64,000 nucleotides of DNA from Magnetospirillum sp. 15-1 (GTDB lineage: Bacteria; Pseudomonadota; Alphaproteobacteria; Rhodospirillales; Magnetospirillaceae). The position numbers were made by a program, and so were the translations under genes. The notes under the pieces were generated by a model, which saw only the letters and a program-made list of their open reading frames with translations, did no database searches and was not told where the DNA came from. The DNA is taken from the NCBI RefSeq assembly GCF_900184795.1, contig NZ_FXXN01000015.1:207-64206 (forward strand), in the 5' to 3' direction. Position 1 is the stretch's first letter. The number at the start of each line of letters is the position of its first letter. Positions 62,362 through 64,000 of this stretch are shown in pieces.

Positions 62362-64000
62362 ATGGCCGAGGCCGATTCGCATTTGCCACCGGCTTCCGAT
62401 ATGGATGAAGACACGGCACCGCCGCCGCCGGCCGAGGGCGGCTGGCTCACGGTCAGCGAGTCCGTGACGCGCCCGCAATCCGGCGGCGGACTGCTTGCTC
62501 CGCTGGTGCGGGGATTGGGCCGGCTGGCCGCCAGTTGGCGCTATCTGGCCGAGCCGGCCGAACGCCATGCCCTGCTGCAATATGCGCGCGGCGGCCTGTC
62601 CCGCGTGGCGCAATCGTTCCATCGCTCCCCCATGACCGCCAGCATGGAGGCGGGGGAACCGCCGGTCGTGCTGCCCTCCGCCATGTCCGAGCCCGATGCG
62701 GTGCCGCCGTTCGATCCGGAAGCGGCGCTGGCCCGCCTGCGCTCGGCCCTGCGCCAGTTGCCGGAAAAGGGCGAGGTGGTGGTCCCCGGCAACCTTCAAT
62801 CCCTCGACCGCCTGCTGGGCGACCCGCCGCCGGCCATGGATTTCGAGGCGGCCGATCTGCTGCACGATTGCTTTCCGCGCGGCACCCGCCATTCCGGCAA
62901 CCGGGTGCTGCTGGCGGTGGCCCGCAACCTGACCCGCAATTTCGGCCGCCCCGGCCGCCTGCCCATGACCAGCGGCAAGGCCTGGACCATGCTCGCTCCG
63001 GCGGTCTTCGCCGACCAGATGGCGGCCCAACTGGCCGAGATCAGCGACTTCATCCTGACCTGGCAGGCCCAGGAAAAGAGCTTCCTGATCCTGGAATTCG
63101 CCGAGGTGGAGCTGATCGAATATCTGTTCGAGCATCTGCACCCCCGGCGCCACGGCGTCCTGCTGATCAAGGTGATGGAGTTCAAGGTGCTGTCCACCCG
63201 CCGCGCCGGGCTGCTGCGCCGTATTCCGGCGCGGGTCAGGCGCTTCGTCCAGCACACGGCGGGGGCCGATCCCTCGGTGCCGCTGACCTATGCCCGGGAT
63301 TCCGCCATCCTGCTGGAGCTGATCGAGCGGCGGGTGGGCTTCCGGCCGGTGACCGAAGCCGCCGCCGCCGCCCGCGCCGAGGTGGAGAAGATTCTCGCCC
63401 GCCTCTCTCCCCCGTCCCCGGAGCCGGGAGCGTCACCGCCGCTCGCCCCGCCGCCGGCCAAATCCGATCTCGAGCAGATCATGCAGACGCTGGGGGCGCC
63501 CCCCGCCCCCGCCGCCCCCACGCCGGCTCCGCGGGAGATGCCGGACCGCATTTCCGCCACCTCGCCGCCCGTACTGCCGGTTCAGGCGGTCTCGGTCGCC
63601 GCGCCACCCCGCCCCGCCGCCCCACCCCGCCCCGCCGCCCTGCCGGTACCGGCGGTTCCGCTCCGCAAGCGCTTCGGCAACCGGCAGAAGACCGAGGCGG
63701 TGATGCGGGTGCTGGCCGGGGAAAGCCGCGAGCAGGTGGCCGCCACCTGCGGCGCGACGCCGGAGATGCTGGACGGATGGCTGGAATCCTTCCTCAGCGG
63801 CGGAAGCTCGGCCCTGGCTCCCAAGGCTCCGGCACGGGCCAGGCCGCGCCAGGCCCGGACCAAGACGGCGGCGGTGGAGTCCGCCTCCCTCGACGACCTC
63901 AAGAGCAAGCTGCACGCCCTGCTCCAGACGGTCGAGGTCCTCAGCACCCAGATCCAGGCCCTGCCGCCGGAGCCGGTGGCGGCCCCGCCCGCCGCTCTGC
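62362..64000 (+). CDS. Unrecognised protein with C-terminal transposase-type helix-turn-helix (partial at window end)
   Basis: An open frame of at least 546 codons with no stop before the window ends; ATG 62362 has GGACGGAT in front, GTG 62347 is an alternative. The first 350 residues (EAALARLRSALRQLPEKGEVV, LLAVARNLTRNFGRPGRLPM, ISDFILTWQAQEKSFLILEF) form no family I recognise and look like a soluble helical domain. A Pro/Ala-rich linker (about 63405-63655) follows, then FGNRQKTEAVMRVLAGESREQVA, a helix-turn-helix like those of IS3 OrfA, and then a helical segment SLDDLKSKLHALLQTVEVL that may be a coiled coil. Codon use is normal for the genome. Confidence 0.75.
   Translation, partial: MAEADSHLPPASDMDEDTAPPPPAEGGWLTVSESVTRPQSGGGLLAPLVRGLGRLAASWRYLAEPAERHALLQYARGGLSRVAQSFHRSPMTASMEAGEPPVVLPSAMSEPDAVPPFDPEAALARLRSALRQLPEKGEVVVPGNLQSLDRLLGDPPPAMDFEAADLLHDCFPRGTRHSGNRVLLAVARNLTRNFGRPGRLPMTSGKAWTMLAPAVFADQMAAQLAEISDFILTWQAQEKSFLILEFAEVELIEYLFEHLHPRRHGVLLIKVMEFKVLSTRRAGLLRRIPARVRRFVQHTAGADPSVPLTYARDSAILLELIERRVGFRPVTEAAAAARAEVEKILARLSPPSPEPGASPPLAPPPAKSDLEQIMQTLGAPPAPAAPTPAPREMPDRISATSPPVLPVQAVSVAAPPRPAAPPRPAALPVPAVPLRKRFGNRQKTEAVMRVLAGESREQVAATCGATPEMLDGWLESFLSGGSSALAPKAPARARPRQARTKTAAVESASLDDLKSKLHALLQTVEVLSTQIQALPPEPVAAPPAAL

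Overview
The window looks like chromosomal DNA of a high-GC alphaproteobacterium. Protein sequences and gene set (NDUFS4-like complex I subunit, several PilZ proteins, hemerythrin-like protein, many RND pumps, FIST/PAS signalling, a FecR-headed giant adhesin) fit Rhodospirillales, and Magnetospirillum or a close relative is my best guess. That assignment is inference; no rRNA gene or species-diagnostic gene is present.

Layout. (1) 1-1803: the edge of an IS5-family insertion sequence, a nested inverted repeat and a two-domain universal stress protein. (2) 1912-7357: a TetR - adaptor - RND pump - RluA-type pseudouridine synthase operon on the minus strand with a plausible autoregulatory operator. 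(3) 7452-13273: Tex, a degenerate hemerythrin, two tandem PilZ proteins with a 17-bp palindrome upstream, and an outer-membrane barrel protein. (4) 13576-32142: one 18.6-kb gene for a 6188-residue secreted adhesin. It has an N-terminal FecR domain, a long Ala-rich helical stalk, cadherin-like and RTX-like modules, a predicted seven-bladed propeller, eight LamG domains, a beta-helix-like segment and a type I secretion C-terminus. An AT-rich control region precedes it, then a membrane PAS histidine kinase on the same strand. (5) 35160-39510: a second adaptor-RND pair without its own outer-membrane channel. (6) 39562-42078: a small cytochrome c and a compact rubrerythrin - rubredoxin - rubredoxin - FAD reductase operon that looks like a complete electron path to peroxide. 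(7) 42178-52091: an MdtABC-type pump with two different RND subunits; its NodT-type channel is separated from it by a divergently transcribed gene for a serine recombinase that has lost its catalytic residues. (8) 52280-59494: a FIST sensor protein directly followed by a PAS/PAS/PAS hybrid kinase with two receivers and an HPt domain, then an HD-GYP phosphodiesterase, an alpha/beta hydrolase and a third PilZ protein. (9) 59812-64000: a 61-residue orphan, tRNA-Arg(TCT), an NDUFS4-like protein, an OprB-type porin controlled by a cobalamin riboswitch, and an unrecognised gene that runs off the window end.

Common themes are envelope transport (three RND systems, three outer-membrane barrel or channel proteins), surface attachment and c-di-GMP signalling (three PilZ proteins, one HD-GYP enzyme, a giant adhesin), and peroxide/oxygen handling. 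The observations I consider most worth following are the B12 riboswitch in front of an OprB porin, the catalytically dead recombinase with two 27-bp direct repeats in its upstream region, the FecR-type giant adhesin with its palindromic promoter, and the self-contained rubrerythrin operon. Similarity statements come from motif recognition by eye; no database search was run.
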